Counted from the first letter of the stretch, positions 16,062-25,563 are shown. The stretch: DNA of 64,000 nucleotides from Pseudomonas pisciculturae (GCF_015461805.1 NZ_JACVZE010000004.1:1-64000); one strand, 5' to 3'. Numbers and translations: made by a program. The notes: generated from the sequence alone by a model not told the origin.

Positions 16062-16874
16062 TTACAGCCCCTCCATGGGGTTTACTTGGTCCAGAGACGC
16101 ACCATTGGCAGAAAAGTACTGCGCCCAAAATTCCGCGCGCTTGTTGTAGGGAGTAACCGAAGACTCCGCGGCCAACATATTGATGGTGACAGAGACATCC
16201 ATCAGCGCAGGCGCTACCGCCTCTTGGCCGTAGGCGCTTTGTGCAAAATCTTTGTAGGAGAGCTGAGCATTTTTGTACATGCTGAACCGAGGCATGTTCG
16301 CGGCCATGTCCGAATAGATGATCAGATGCTTCTCACCCTGGGCATTCAGATGATTGAAACCGTGGAGGCTGGCTAGCTGAAGCATCTCGAAAATGGGAGA
16401 GGTTTTCGCTCGCACATCCAAAGGAATCTTGCGTACGACCGCATCGAGAGGCTTGGCAAATTTCTCGTTAAAGTCCTTGTCGACGAATTTCTGGGTATTC
16501 GTAAACTTGTTTTTGTCCCCCCACTGCCCTGGGTTGCACATAACGAATACAGGATCGCTGTTGTGCTGGTAATCCTCCCCCAACAGGAACACTGTCACCA
16601 GGGCACCTTCCGGAACCTCTTTCAGAATCATGTTTTGAAGCCGCTTGGCCAAAGCCGCTTTCTGCGTAAAGGGAAAGGGAGACGTATTGTCGATCAACAC
16701 GACGTATTCACCCTTCGCACCACTGCTTGGGCAAAGCGTCACCTTGTCAATTTTATCTTGGTTGAAAGACCAGTAGATTCCGTAGACAACACCAACCACC
16801 AGGGCAAGCGTCAACAAAATCCAGAGAATGGCAACCGTAGCCGATTTTTGTTTTCGTTTTTTGTACAGCGACAT
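16062..16874 (-). CDS. Membrane-anchored VWA-like protein
   Basis: A 270-residue protein with a basic N-terminus, one membrane helix (13-36), and a soluble domain resembling a von Willebrand A fold. A first strand with a metal-site-like loop is YVVLIDNTSP (Asp62, Thr64, Ser65), the middle Thr158 sits in AKTSPIFEML, and the last site is LIIYSDMAAN (Ser188, Asp189). The metal motif is degenerate, so the assignment is tentative. VWA domains mediate protein contacts. It lies 9 bases after the first gene and directly abuts the MotA-like gene, so it should be part of the same membrane complex. Its soluble domain should be periplasmic or cytoplasmic depending on topology, which I cannot fix. Confidence 0.6.
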   Translation of the reverse strand: MSLYKKRKQKSATVAILWILLTLALVVGVVYGIYWSFNQDKIDKVTLCPSSGAKGEYVVLIDNTSPFPFTQKAALAKRLQNMILKEVPEGALVTVFLLGEDYQHNSDPVFVMCNPGQWGDKNKFTNTQKFVDKDFNEKFAKPLDAVVRKIPLDVRAKTSPIFEMLQLASLHGFNHLNAQGEKHLIIYSDMAANMPRFSMYKNAQLSYKDFAQSAYGQEAVAPALMDVSVTINMLAAESSVTPYNKRAEFWAQYFSANGASLDQVNPMEGL

Positions 16875-16883
16875 GGGGCGCCC

Positions 16884-18332
16884 TTAAATCTGGCTTTCAA
16901 TGGGTTTGAGCTGGTCAAACCTCTGCGTGAATGACGACTGAACCTTTGCCCGGGTTGGCTGCTCAATGGCGAGCATTTCGCCCAACATCTGCTCTTGAAC
17001 CCTCAAGCGGTCCTCGTCACGCTCTGTACCAAAATCTGGAAAACCCTGATTTTCCAGTACGACGTCATCGTTGAAGTAGTCAGGACGAGGTCTATCAGCC
17101 GGTCGAACCATTTGGTTCTCATACCGGTATGCCTGTGTCAGGGCCAATATGGTGTTGTCAGCCAATACGAGGTGTTCCGTCACCTTTTTCTCGGCGACAG
17201 ACTTCTCATTCATGTTGGATTTAAAGCGTTTGATGGCCTGCTTGGCTTTTTTAACGTTCTCGTCGATTTGCGCGAGCGTCGTCTGTTTTTCCAGTTCTAG
17301 CTCCTCACGCAGGCGCTCGATAACCTCGACCATGCTCTGATAAGAATCAACATACGCCCCATAGACATTCGAATACCCCGGGTAACGATCTTGCCAGGCG
17401 TACCCATGGTGCAATGCGAGCAAGCCGAAAATGACAGTCACAACAAACAGACCAATGCTTTCAAAGTCGCTGAAAGGCGACACCAACGAACTGGCGCTTT
17501 CCCAAACCAGTTGCAGCTGATTGGCAGTTTCGTCATCAATCTGAGGCATCACATGGCGGCAGTAAGCCACGAAGGAACCAACCAAAAGTGTCCAAGTAAC
17601 ACCGAATAATCCGCAAACCCATCCGAGGGTTTTGCGACCGCTGTTCACATGGTTTTTGTTAGTAAAGAGACGACCAACGAAAAAGCATCCAACGATGTTA
17701 GCGACCGCTAACAGCCCTGCCAGCATCAGACCGGCTAGCAGTCCGCCCTGCATTCCTCCTGCGAAGAAGGTCGAGTTCGCGAATGCTTCCAGCGCGCAAC
17801 ACAACACGAGCACGCCAACCTTTGTTGCATGATCGGTCCAGCCTGCCAGCTTCGCAGGTGTGTCAGGCAGCTTGTTCTCAGATCTGAAGCGATCGAGGAT
17901 TTCCTTTTGGGCTCGAGTCGTGCGCGCTTCATCCTGAAGTTCAGCGTCTGCCTGGGAGAGAATAGAGTCGGCTTTTCGTACGAACTCCTCACCGAGTTGC
18001 ACGGTATGGTTCGTCTCTTGAGTCAGGTCGATGCTGTCCAGACGGGCTTGGATTTGCTTGAGCCAACGCTCGCCGCTTTTGAAAGTGGCTGCGCGAAGCT
18101 TCCCCACAGTACCCATAATCTGGAGTTCAGTTTCCGTCAGACGAGTATCTCTAGCATCAGGGATACCCGACGCACCATGAGCACGAGCGTTTTCCAGGAC
18201 TCTGAGGTCAGCTTTGATCTTTTCAGGGTCAATTTTAGGAAAGCTTCCTTCTTCGTCGGTTTCGACCCTTTCCCCAAACAAAAATGCCTTAAGCACCGCC
18301 AACAGCTTCCTTAGAAACGACATCACTAACAT
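16884..18332 (-). CDS. 4-TM coiled-coil membrane protein, first gene of the stator-like operon
   Basis: A 482-residue protein of no family I recognise. It has an N-terminal soluble helical region (1-165), four membrane helices (about 171-191, 196-221, 236-258 and 291-309), a coiled coil (about 336-380: IERLREELELEKQ...), and a charged C-terminal region. The start is ATG 18332 or ATG 18323; neither has an outstanding ribosome-binding site. It begins an operon with very tight spacing (9, 0 and -1 bases to the next genes), so its product should work with the VWA-like, MotA-like and MotB-like proteins. It has no evident catalytic motif and may be a scaffold or sensor. Confidence 0.65.
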   Translation of the reverse strand: MLVMSFLRKLLAVLKAFLFGERVETDEEGSFPKIDPEKIKADLRVLENARAHGASGIPDARDTRLTETELQIMGTVGKLRAATFKSGERWLKQIQARLDSIDLTQETNHTVQLGEEFVRKADSILSQADAELQDEARTTRAQKEILDRFRSENKLPDTPAKLAGWTDHATKVGVLVLCCALEAFANSTFFAGGMQGGLLAGLMLAGLLAVANIVGCFFVGRLFTNKNHVNSGRKTLGWVCGLFGVTWTLLVGSFVAYCRHVMPQIDDETANQLQLVWESASSLVSPFSDFESIGLFVVTVIFGLLALHHGYAWQDRYPGYSNVYGAYVDSYQSMVEVIERLREELELEKQTTLAQIDENVKKAKQAIKRFKSNMNEKSVAEKKVTEHLVLADNTILALTQAYRYENQMVRPADRPRPDYFNDDVVLENQGFPDFGTERDEDRLRVQEQMLGEMLAIEQPTRAKVQSSFTQRFDQLKPIESQI

Positions 18333-18749
18333 CCATAAGTCTTTGTTTTAAATGGCTCACTAACTCGAAACGCAACAGTTTCCTGCTTCACGGAGCCAAA
18401 AACTGGAGTGAAGGAATTATCTGTATAGCCGACTTGGTTGACGGGCGACACGCGACCACGGGCGAATGGCCATCAAATGTAACGGGATGATGACGCTCGT
18501 CAGGATTCTTAGCAAGATGTGCATTGCGTAGTTCGACAGTAGGAGTGGTGAACTGCAATTCAGAGACTGGATGATGGAGCTCCTTCACCTGTTGATGCAC
18601 GTTTTCCATCCTGGCTACCGGAATTCATTGACCACCCCTCCACCCAAAAAGTAATGACATCGCGGGCGATTTTGGAGACAGCATGCGGACCACTCAAAAT
18701 AAGGAGCCCGGGTCAAAGTCGCAGCAGCGTCAGCAACCAGTCATTGACC
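18333..18749. other. Intergenic region between membrane operon and IS66
   Basis: These 417 bases must contain the promoter of the leftward four-gene membrane operon. I see no clear -35/-10 pair, terminator or repeat. A 73-codon minus-strand frame at 18388-18609 looks random and is not called. Confidence 0.4.
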
Positions 18750-18836
18750 GTAAGCGAACGGTGAACACGCCTACCGATCTCCCAAATTAAGGGCGATGGT
18801 GTCCGCCTATTTTTAAGCGGACGCGATAGCCCTTAA

Positions 18837-19154
18837 ATGCGCCAACGAAGCTCTTACCCCAAGTCGTTCAAAGCCCAGGTTGTCCAGGAATGCCTGCAAC
18901 CCGGCGCCTCCATTTCCAGCGTTGCCATCAGTCACGGCATCAATGCCAACGTGATCCGTAAGTGGCTGCCACTTTTCCGAGATCAACCACCCGCAACCCT
19001 GCCGGCGTTTGTTCCGGTAAAGGTCGCCCCGAAAAGGCAGGTCGATCCATCGGTGATCATTGAGCTGCCATTTGGCGAGCAAACTATCACGGTGAAATGG
19101 CCGTCTTCCGATCCTGAAGGGTGTGTCCGTTTTGTCCGTGGACTTGCTTCGTGA
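18837..19154 (+). CDS. tnpA: IS66-family accessory protein TnpA
   Basis: A 105-residue protein with a helix-turn-helix in residues 1-50 (YPKSFKAQVVQECLQPGASI, then SHGINANVIRKWL). This is the IS66 OrfA type, which supports transposition and probably binds the element ends. Its TGA stop overlaps the GTG start of tnpB (GTGA, 19151-19154), indicating coupled translation. It lies 76 bases inside the left terminal repeat, as usual. Confidence 0.85.
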   Translation: MRQRSSYPKSFKAQVVQECLQPGASISSVAISHGINANVIRKWLPLFRDQPPATLPAFVPVKVAPKRQVDPSVIIELPFGEQTITVKWPSSDPEGCVRFVRGLAS

Positions 19155-19486
19155 TCCGCATCGACGCAATTTGGCTGGCCACCGAACCGATGGACATGCG
19201 CTCTGGTACCGAGAAAGCTCTCGCACGAGTCGTGTCTGTCTTCGGTGCGGCGCAGCCGCACTGTGCTTATCTCTTTGCCAACCGTCGAGGCAATCGCATG
19301 AAAGTGTTGGTGCACGATGGGCTGGGCGTTTGGTTGGCGGCACGCCGCCTGCACCAAGGGAAGTTTTCCTGGCCGAGCAATCGGCATGGCGACCAAATGG
19401 AGCTGAATTCTGAGCAGCTCCAGGCACGGGTGGTCGGTCTTCCCTGGCAACGGCTCGGGTCTGACGGAGCCATCCGTAACCATTAA
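19151..19486 (+). CDS. tnpB: IS66-family accessory protein TnpB
   Basis: A 111-residue protein starting with GTG 19151, chosen because it overlaps the tnpA stop and because the family begins V/M-I-R-I-D-x-I-W-L. The signature region AIWLATEPMDMRSGTEKALA, followed by YLFANRRGNRMKVLVHDG, is complete. TnpB is needed for IS66 transposition, but its biochemical role is not firmly known. The gap to tnpC is 49 bases. Confidence 0.85.
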   Translation: MIRIDAIWLATEPMDMRSGTEKALARVVSVFGAAQPHCAYLFANRRGNRMKVLVHDGLGVWLAARRLHQGKFSWPSNRHGDQMELNSEQLQARVVGLPWQRLGSDGAIRNH

Positions 19487-19535
19487 GAGACATAGATGAC
19501 ATACATCGATCAGCATATCGGGCAGAGTCATCACC

Positions 19536-21083
19536 ATGATTCCTACTACTCCTCTCGATCAGCTCGACACCGAACAACTGCGCAGCCTCGCTGCACAGTT
19601 GCCCAAACGCGTTGAGCATCTAGATACGCAGCTGGCGAGCCTCGACAAAGAGGTGCTTCATCAGAAGACCCGCAACCAGCAACTCATTCACGAAATAGCC
19701 CAGCTCAAACGCCACCGCTTCGCCAAACGCTCCGAGTCGTTCAGCCCTGATCAGGCCAGCTTGCTCGACGACCTAATTGAGACCGACCTGGCCGCCATTG
19801 AAGCAGAGCTTGAAATCCTGGCACCAAAACCAGCGCAATCAGTAGCCCGCCAGCAACCCAAACGCACTGCGTTGCCTGCCGAATTTCCGCGCACGCTGAT
19901 TCATCACGAGCTTGAATACACCCAGTGCCAATGCGGCTGCGCCCTCAAACGCATCGGCGAAGACGTCAGCGAGAAGCTCCACTACACGCCGGGCGTGTTC
20001 AGCGTCGAACGGCATATTCGTGGCAAATGGGTCTGCAATAACTGCGAGACCCTGATTCAAGAGCCGGTGCCGCCGCAGGTGATCAACAAAGGCATCCCGA
20101 CCGCCGGGCTGTTGGCCCAGGTGATGATCGCGAAATACGCCGATCATTTGCCGCTGTACCGCCAGGAGCAAATCTTCGGACGAGCCGGTCTCGCAATTCC
20201 TCGATCAACACTGGCCAGTTGGGTCGGCGCTTGCGGCGTGCAATTACAGCCACTGGTGGATGCCCTGCGCGAAGTCGTGCTTGAGCACAACGTGGTGCAT
20301 GTCGATGAAACGCCGGTGCAGATGCTCGCGCCGGTCGAGAAGAAAACCCATCTAGCTTATGTTTGGGGCTATGCCACGACGGCGTTGGCTGAGATCAGCG
20401 CGGTGGTGTACGACTTCAGCCCTGGTCGCTCGGGCGAATATGCCCGCAACTTTCTGGGCGACTGGAAAGGCAAGTTGGTCTGCGACGATTACGGCGGTTA
20501 CAAAGCCAGTTTTGCACTTGGCGTCACTGAAATCGGCTGCATGACCCACGCCCGTCGCAAGTTCTACTACCTGCACATCACCAATAAAAGCGTGCTTGCC
20601 GAGCAAGCGTTGCGGTACATCGCGGCCCTATATGAAATTGAACGCGAAGTCCGCGATTTGGAACCGGATGTCCGGCGACGAATACGTCAGGAAAAAGCGG
20701 CGCCCCTGATGGACGCTTTTCATGCCTGGATGATCGCCCAGCGCGAGCTTGTGCATGAAGGTTTGGGGATTACCAAAGCCTTGGATTACAGCCTAAAACG
20801 CTGGGCTGCGTTGAGTCGTTATCTGAACGACGGCACGGTGCCGATAGACAACAACCATATCGAGCAGCAAATTCGACCTTGGGCTCTTGGAAGAAAAAAC
20901 TGGTTGTTCGCCGGATCACTACGCAGTGGCCAACGCGCTGCTGCGCTAATGAGTTTGATCCAGTCGGCCAAGCTCAACGGCTACGATGCGTATGCTTATC
21001 TGAAGGACGTTCTTACTCGCGTGCCGACGCAGCGGGCGAGTGAGATTGGGGAGTTGTTGCCGCATCGATGGCAACCGGCTTAG
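19536..21083 (+). CDS. tnpC: IS66-family transposase TnpC
   Basis: A 515-residue DDE transposase. It has an N-terminal coiled coil (about 20-65), a zinc-binding segment (CQCGCALKRIG... CNNCETLIQ), and the IS66 core (GLLAQVMIAKYADHLPLYRQ). Catalytic acids fit HVDETPVQML, VCDDYGGYK and NNHIEQQIRPW. The C-terminal IS66 segment (LGRKNWLFAGSLRSGQRAAA) is complete, so the enzyme is probably active. It differs clearly from the truncated tnpC at 1235-1930, so the two are separate IS66 lineages. Confidence 0.9.
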   Translation: MIPTTPLDQLDTEQLRSLAAQLPKRVEHLDTQLASLDKEVLHQKTRNQQLIHEIAQLKRHRFAKRSESFSPDQASLLDDLIETDLAAIEAELEILAPKPAQSVARQQPKRTALPAEFPRTLIHHELEYTQCQCGCALKRIGEDVSEKLHYTPGVFSVERHIRGKWVCNNCETLIQEPVPPQVINKGIPTAGLLAQVMIAKYADHLPLYRQEQIFGRAGLAIPRSTLASWVGACGVQLQPLVDALREVVLEHNVVHVDETPVQMLAPVEKKTHLAYVWGYATTALAEISAVVYDFSPGRSGEYARNFLGDWKGKLVCDDYGGYKASFALGVTEIGCMTHARRKFYYLHITNKSVLAEQALRYIAALYEIEREVRDLEPDVRRRIRQEKAAPLMDAFHAWMIAQRELVHEGLGITKALDYSLKRWAALSRYLNDGTVPIDNNHIEQQIRPWALGRKNWLFAGSLRSGQRAAALMSLIQSAKLNGYDAYAYLKDVLTRVPTQRASEIGELLPHRWQPA

Positions 21084-21175
21084 CTGCGCAAGACGGGATG
21101 CCCGTTCGCTTACTCAATATCGAAAAAGGATCGAAGTCCACTGGGCAAACTCCGATAGTGGTATCACATCGATAT

Positions 21176-21208
21176 GTCCATCAAGAGCCGGGCGTTTTGT
21201 GGGGGTAA
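21176..21208 (+). repeat. 33-bp repeat R2 at the tRNA end of the island
   Basis: It matches 2334-2366 at 29 of 33 positions in the same orientation; all four differences lie in one central cluster. It lies 58 bases inside the tRNA-side att repeat. See R1 for interpretation as an integrase arm site or a relic of a lost integrase. Confidence 0.6.
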
Positions 21209-21222
21209 CAACACCTGAAAAC

Positions 21223-21255
21223 AAAAAAGGGTCGCGAGATAAAATCTCGCAACCC
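21223..21255 (-). terminator. Terminator of tRNA-Pro carried by the island
   Basis: A 12-bp stem (GGGTTGCGAGAT with ATCTCGCGACCC on the minus strand, one G-U pair) with a 3-nt loop is followed by six U residues. It lies about 12 bases beyond the tRNA 3' end but inside the island, so the element supplies a terminator to the gene it reconstitutes. Confidence 0.85.
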
Positions 21256-21265
21256 TTTGAATTAT

Positions 21266-21311
21266 ATGGTCGGGACGGAGTGATTCGAACACTCGACCCC
21301 TAGCACCCCAT
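21266..21311 (-). repeat. Island attachment-site repeat (tRNA side)
   Basis: The 46 bases are identical to 2181-2226 and comprise the tRNA-Pro 3' half from the anticodon loop to CCA. On integration this half was supplied by the island, keeping the tRNA gene whole. Confidence 0.9.
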
Positions 21312-21343
21312 GCTAGTGCGCTACCGGACTGCGCTACGCCCCG
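21267..21343 (-). tRNA. tRNA-Pro (anticodon GGG)
   Basis: The 77-nt gene folds as a complete cloverleaf. The acceptor stem CGGGGCG pairs with CGTCCCG (one G-U), CCA is encoded, and the anticodon stem CTAGC/GCTAG holds the loop ATGGGGT, giving anticodon GGG for CCC codons. The T-arm GTTCGAATC is standard. It is the integration target of the adjacent island. Confidence 0.95.
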
Positions 21344-21433
21344 ACTAGGCGTGTTACTGGGTTTGCTTCGCAACGAAGCGATCAGGAATATACCGCAAGC
21401 TTTTGAAATGTGGAAGTATTTTAAAAGCCTGTA

Positions 21434-21790
21434 TCACTTCTTCAAAACCACCAGCACATCTTCAAGCTCAGCGATCATCTGGCGGATCATTTGCTTGTAT
21501 TGGGTGGTGTCGTCTTTGGCTTCATCACCGGACATACGCTGGCGCGCACCGCTGATGGTGAACCCCTGGTCGTACAGCAACGCGCGGATCTGTCGGATCA
21601 TCAGCACGTCCTGGCGCTGATAATACCGACGGTTCCCGGTGCGTTTGACGGGGTTGAGTTGAGGAAACTCCTGCTCCCAATAGCGCAGCACGTGCGGTTT
21701 TACCGCACAGAGCTCGCTGACTTCACCAATGGTGAAGTAGCGTTTGCCTGGGATGACGGGTAGCTCGTCGTTATGACTTGGTTCCAGCAT
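21434..21790 (-). CDS. MerR-family transcriptional regulator
   Basis: About 118 residues starting [10 protein letters not shown] at ATG 21790; an ATG nine bases earlier is also possible. The MerR helix-turn-helix is clear ([20 protein letters not shown], then [15 protein letters not shown] and [10 protein letters not shown]), followed by a dimerisation helix. There are no metal-binding cysteines in a MerR/CueR arrangement, so the effector is unknown. It overlaps the end of ihfA by 20 bases and is the last gene of the translation-IHF cluster, a conserved pseudomonad arrangement. Confidence 0.85.
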   Translation of the reverse strand: MLEPSHNDELPVIPGKRYFTIGEVSELCAVKPHVLRYWEQEFPQLNPVKRTGNRRYYQRQDVLMIRQIRALLYDQGFTISGARQRMSGDEAKDDTTQYKQMIRQMIAELEDVLVVLKK

Positions 21791-22073
21791 AAGCCTCAAC
21801 TCGGGCCTTCAACTTCTGCCCTGGACGAAAGGTGACCACACGGCGAGCCGTGATCGGGATTTCTTCTCCCGTTTTTGGATTGCGGCCAGGCCGCTGGCGT
21901 TTGTCCCGCAGGTCAAAATTGCCGAAACCGGACAATTTGACCTGTTCGTTGTCTTCCAGAGCGTGTCTGATTTCTTCAAAGAACAACTCGACCAATTCCT
22001 TGGCCTCGCGCTTGTTCAGACCCAACTCTTCGTACAGACGTTCCGCCATCTCAGCTTTCGTCAAAGCCCCCAT
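21771..22073 (-). CDS. ihfA: Integration host factor subunit alpha
   Basis: A 100-residue HU/IHF-family protein ([20 protein letters not shown] ... [21 protein letters not shown] ... [20 protein letters not shown]). The NPKTGE beta-arm contains the proline that intercalates into bent DNA, and [15 protein letters not shown] matches IHF-alpha rather than HU. It bends DNA at specific sites for transcription, recombination and sigma-54 promoters, including possibly ansB in this window. It lies 3 bases after pheT, as in E. coli. Confidence 0.95.
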   Translation of the reverse strand: MGALTKAEMAERLYEELGLNKREAKELVELFFEEIRHALEDNEQVKLSGFGNFDLRDKRQRPGRNPKTGEEIPITARRVVTFRPGQKLKARVEAYAGTKS

Positions 22074-22076
22074 ACG

Positions 22077-24455
22077 TCACTTCCTTAACGTGGCGTTCAA
22101 CCTTTGTTCGAGCGAGGTGAGGATATTTTGTGTCGTGGTATTCACCTCATCGTCATTAAGAGTGCGCGATGGATGCTGCCAGGTCAAGCCAACTGCAAGG
22201 CTTTTTCTATGCGGATCAATACCTTTACCCTGATAAACGTCAAATAGCCTGAGGTCTGTCAGCCATTCGCCTGCATTTTCACGGATTACATCCAGAACTG
22301 CAGTAGCGGCTACGTCTTGATCGGCGATCAGCGCCAGGTCACGGCGTACTTCCGGGAAGCGCGACAGCTCGCTGAACTTCGGCATCTTGCCCGAAGCCAC
22401 TTCAGCCAGGACCAGTTCGAACACAAAAACAGGCCGGTCAAGACCGAGGGTTTTCGACAGTTCCGGGTGAATGGCGCCGACAAAACCAACCAAACGACCT
22501 TCACGCTCGATACGTGCAGTCTGGCCGGGGTGCAACGCTGGGTGGCTGCCTGGCAGGAAGGTGAAGGCATCCAGTGCGCCGGCGAAGCCCAGTACCGCTT
22601 CCACGTCAGCCTTGACGTCGAAGAAGTCCACAGCATCGCGGCCCTGCGCCCAACCTTCTGGCAAACGGCTACCGCATACAACGCCAGCGAGCATCGGTTC
22701 TTGTTTCAAGCCGTCCAATTGACCAACAAAACGCAGGCCGCTTTCGAACATGCGTACGCGGTCTTGCTGACGGTTCAGGTTGTGGGAAAGTGCTTTCACC
22801 AAACCTGGCCACAGGGACGAACGCATCGCCGCCATGTCGTTTGAAATAGGGTTGGCCAGCAGCAGCGGCTCGACGCCTGGGTTGAACAGCTCGAACTGTT
22901 TAGGATCGATGAAGCTGTAGGTCACCGCCTCTTGGTAACCACGGGCAACCAGCAGGCGACGCAGCTCAGGCAAGTGCGCACGCGCCTCGGCCTTCGGTTG
23001 TGGCGCCAGACGGGCTTGCGGGTAACGAACCGGTAGGCGGTTGTAACCGTACAGGCGGGCCAGCTCTTCAATCAGGTCGACTTCCAGGCTGATATCGAAA
23101 CGATGGCTAGGTACTTCAACATGCCACTGCCCTTCCCCACTGACGGAGATGGCCAGACCGAGTGCTGACAACAGCTGCTCGATTTCAGCAGGCGCGATGA
23201 CCAGGCCAAGCATTTGCTCAACGCTTTTGGCACGCAGGGTGATCGGCGCAACGGACGGCAGGTACTGTTCGTTGGCGGTTTCAGTAATCGGGCCGGCTTC
23301 GCCACCGGTGATTTCCAGCAGCAGGCCAGTGGCACGCTCCATGGCTTCACGGGCCAGCTTCCAGTCAACACCACGCTCGTAGCGGTGCGATGCATCGGTG
23401 TGCAGGCCATAGGAGCGGGCCTTGCCAGCGATAGCGATTTGATCGAAGAACGCGCTTTCAAGGAATACATCGCGAGTGGTCGCGGACACACCGCTATGCT
23501 CGCCGCCCATCACGCCGGCAATCGCCAGGGCGCGGGAATGGTCAGCGATGACCAGGGTGTCGGCACGCAGGCTGACTTCCTGGCCGTCGAGCAGCACCAG
23601 CTTCTCGCCGGCTTCGGCCATGCGCACGCGGATGCCGCCATTGATTTCGGCGAGATCGAAGGCATGCAGCGGTTGGCCCAGTTCGAGCATCACGTAGTTG
23701 GTGATATCGACGGCAGCATCGATGCTGCGCACGTCAGCGCGGCGCAGACGCTCAACCATCCACAGCGGCGTTGGCTTGGACAGGTCGACGTTACGGATCA
23801 CACGACCCAGGTAACGCGGGCAGGCGTTGGGCGCCAGCACTTCGACCGGGCGCACTTCGTCGTGCACAGCAGGCACAGACGCGACCACTGGACGGGTGAC
23901 TGGTGCGTTATAGAGCGCACCCACTTCACGGGCCAGACCAGCCAGGGACAGGCAGTCGCCACGGTTCGGGGTCAGGTCGACCTCGATGCTGGCGTCTTCC
24001 AGTTCCAGGTAAACGCGAATGTCCTGGCCCACTGGCGCGTCGGCCGGCAGCTCCATCAGGCCATCGTTGCCTTCGCCGACTTGCAGCTCAGCCTGGGAGC
24101 ACAGCATGCCGTTGGACTCAACGCCACGCAGCTTGGCCTTCTTGATCTTGAAATCACCTGGCAGCTCAGCGCCGATCATGGCGAACGGGATCTTCAGGCC
24201 CGGGCGCACGTTAGGCGCTCCGCACACGACCTGGAAGGTTTCCGTACCACTGCTGACCTGGCACACACGCAACTTGTCGGCGTCAGGGTGTTGCTCGGTG
24301 CTCAGCACCTCGCCCACGACAACACCACTGAAAACACCGGCGGCCGGCGTAACGCTATCGACCTCAAGACCGGCCATCGACAGACGAGCAACCAGCTCGT
24401 CGCGACCTACCTGCGGGCTTACCCAGCCACGCAGCCATTGTTCACTGAATTTCAT
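22077..24455 (-). CDS. pheT: Phenylalanyl-tRNA synthetase beta subunit
   Basis: A 792-residue protein matching bacterial PheT. It has an N-terminal EMAP/tRNA-binding domain (residues ~40-150), the B3/B4 editing region (~205-370, with SHRYERGVDW in the middle of the chain), the B5 domain, the catalytic-like module, and a C-terminal anticodon-binding domain (SRFPEVRRDLALIADQDV ...). Together with PheS it forms the alpha2-beta2 enzyme charging tRNA-Phe in the cytoplasm and edits Tyr-tRNA-Phe. It lies 26 bases downstream of pheS in the same operon. Confidence 0.95.
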   Translation of the reverse strand: MKFSEQWLRGWVSPQVGRDELVARLSMAGLEVDSVTPAAGVFSGVVVGEVLSTEQHPDADKLRVCQVSSGTETFQVVCGAPNVRPGLKIPFAMIGAELPGDFKIKKAKLRGVESNGMLCSQAELQVGEGNDGLMELPADAPVGQDIRVYLELEDASIEVDLTPNRGDCLSLAGLAREVGALYNAPVTRPVVASVPAVHDEVRPVEVLAPNACPRYLGRVIRNVDLSKPTPLWMVERLRRADVRSIDAAVDITNYVMLELGQPLHAFDLAEINGGIRVRMAEAGEKLVLLDGQEVSLRADTLVIADHSRALAIAGVMGGEHSGVSATTRDVFLESAFFDQIAIAGKARSYGLHTDASHRYERGVDWKLAREAMERATGLLLEITGGEAGPITETANEQYLPSVAPITLRAKSVEQMLGLVIAPAEIEQLLSALGLAISVSGEGQWHVEVPSHRFDISLEVDLIEELARLYGYNRLPVRYPQARLAPQPKAEARAHLPELRRLLVARGYQEAVTYSFIDPKQFELFNPGVEPLLLANPISNDMAAMRSSLWPGLVKALSHNLNRQQDRVRMFESGLRFVGQLDGLKQEPMLAGVVCGSRLPEGWAQGRDAVDFFDVKADVEAVLGFAGALDAFTFLPGSHPALHPGQTARIEREGRLVGFVGAIHPELSKTLGLDRPVFVFELVLAEVASGKMPKFSELSRFPEVRRDLALIADQDVAATAVLDVIRENAGEWLTDLRLFDVYQGKGIDPHRKSLAVGLTWQHPSRTLNDDEVNTTTQNILTSLEQRLNATLRK

Positions 24456-24481
24456 CCTGCTCTCCTAAAGATTCGTTACGA

Positions 24482-25552
<1,071 letters not shown>

Positions 25553-25563
25553 AAGACGTTTAC

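Larger units (their letters stand above)
18750..21113 (+). mobile_element. Intact IS66-family element
   Basis: The element is bounded by inverted termini GTAAGCGAACGG (18750-18761) and its complement CCGTTCGCTTAC (21102-21113), the IS66 GTAA...TTAC type. It contains tnpA, tnpB and tnpC in the usual order, all apparently full length. The flanking 8-mers (CATTGACC and TCAATATC) do not match, although IS66 elements normally leave an 8-bp duplication. This points to later recombination or a deletion at one side. Confidence 0.85.
2182..21266. mobile_element. Integrative genomic island in tRNA-Pro(GGG)
   Basis: The element is about 19.1 kb, bounded by a 46-bp direct repeat of the tRNA-Pro 3' half. 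It carries one tyrosine integrase beside the distal repeat. Cargo is a TIR/SLOG cluster, a membrane protein, three nuclease genes, a four-gene stator-like membrane operon and an IS66 element. I see no replication, conjugation or phage structural genes, so it is probably a defence island that depends on others for transfer. The sequence beyond the distal repeat is IS and phage debris, suggesting several elements have accumulated at this tRNA. Confidence 0.85.

Noticed and set aside
13480..18332. Canonical Zorya system
   Set aside because: No ZorC or helicase ZorD is seen, the MotB-like protein lacks an evident OmpA domain, and two extra membrane proteins are built into the operon.
18388..18609. 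73-codon minus-strand frame upstream of the membrane operon
   Set aside because: Random-looking composition, no ribosome-binding site and no family resemblance.
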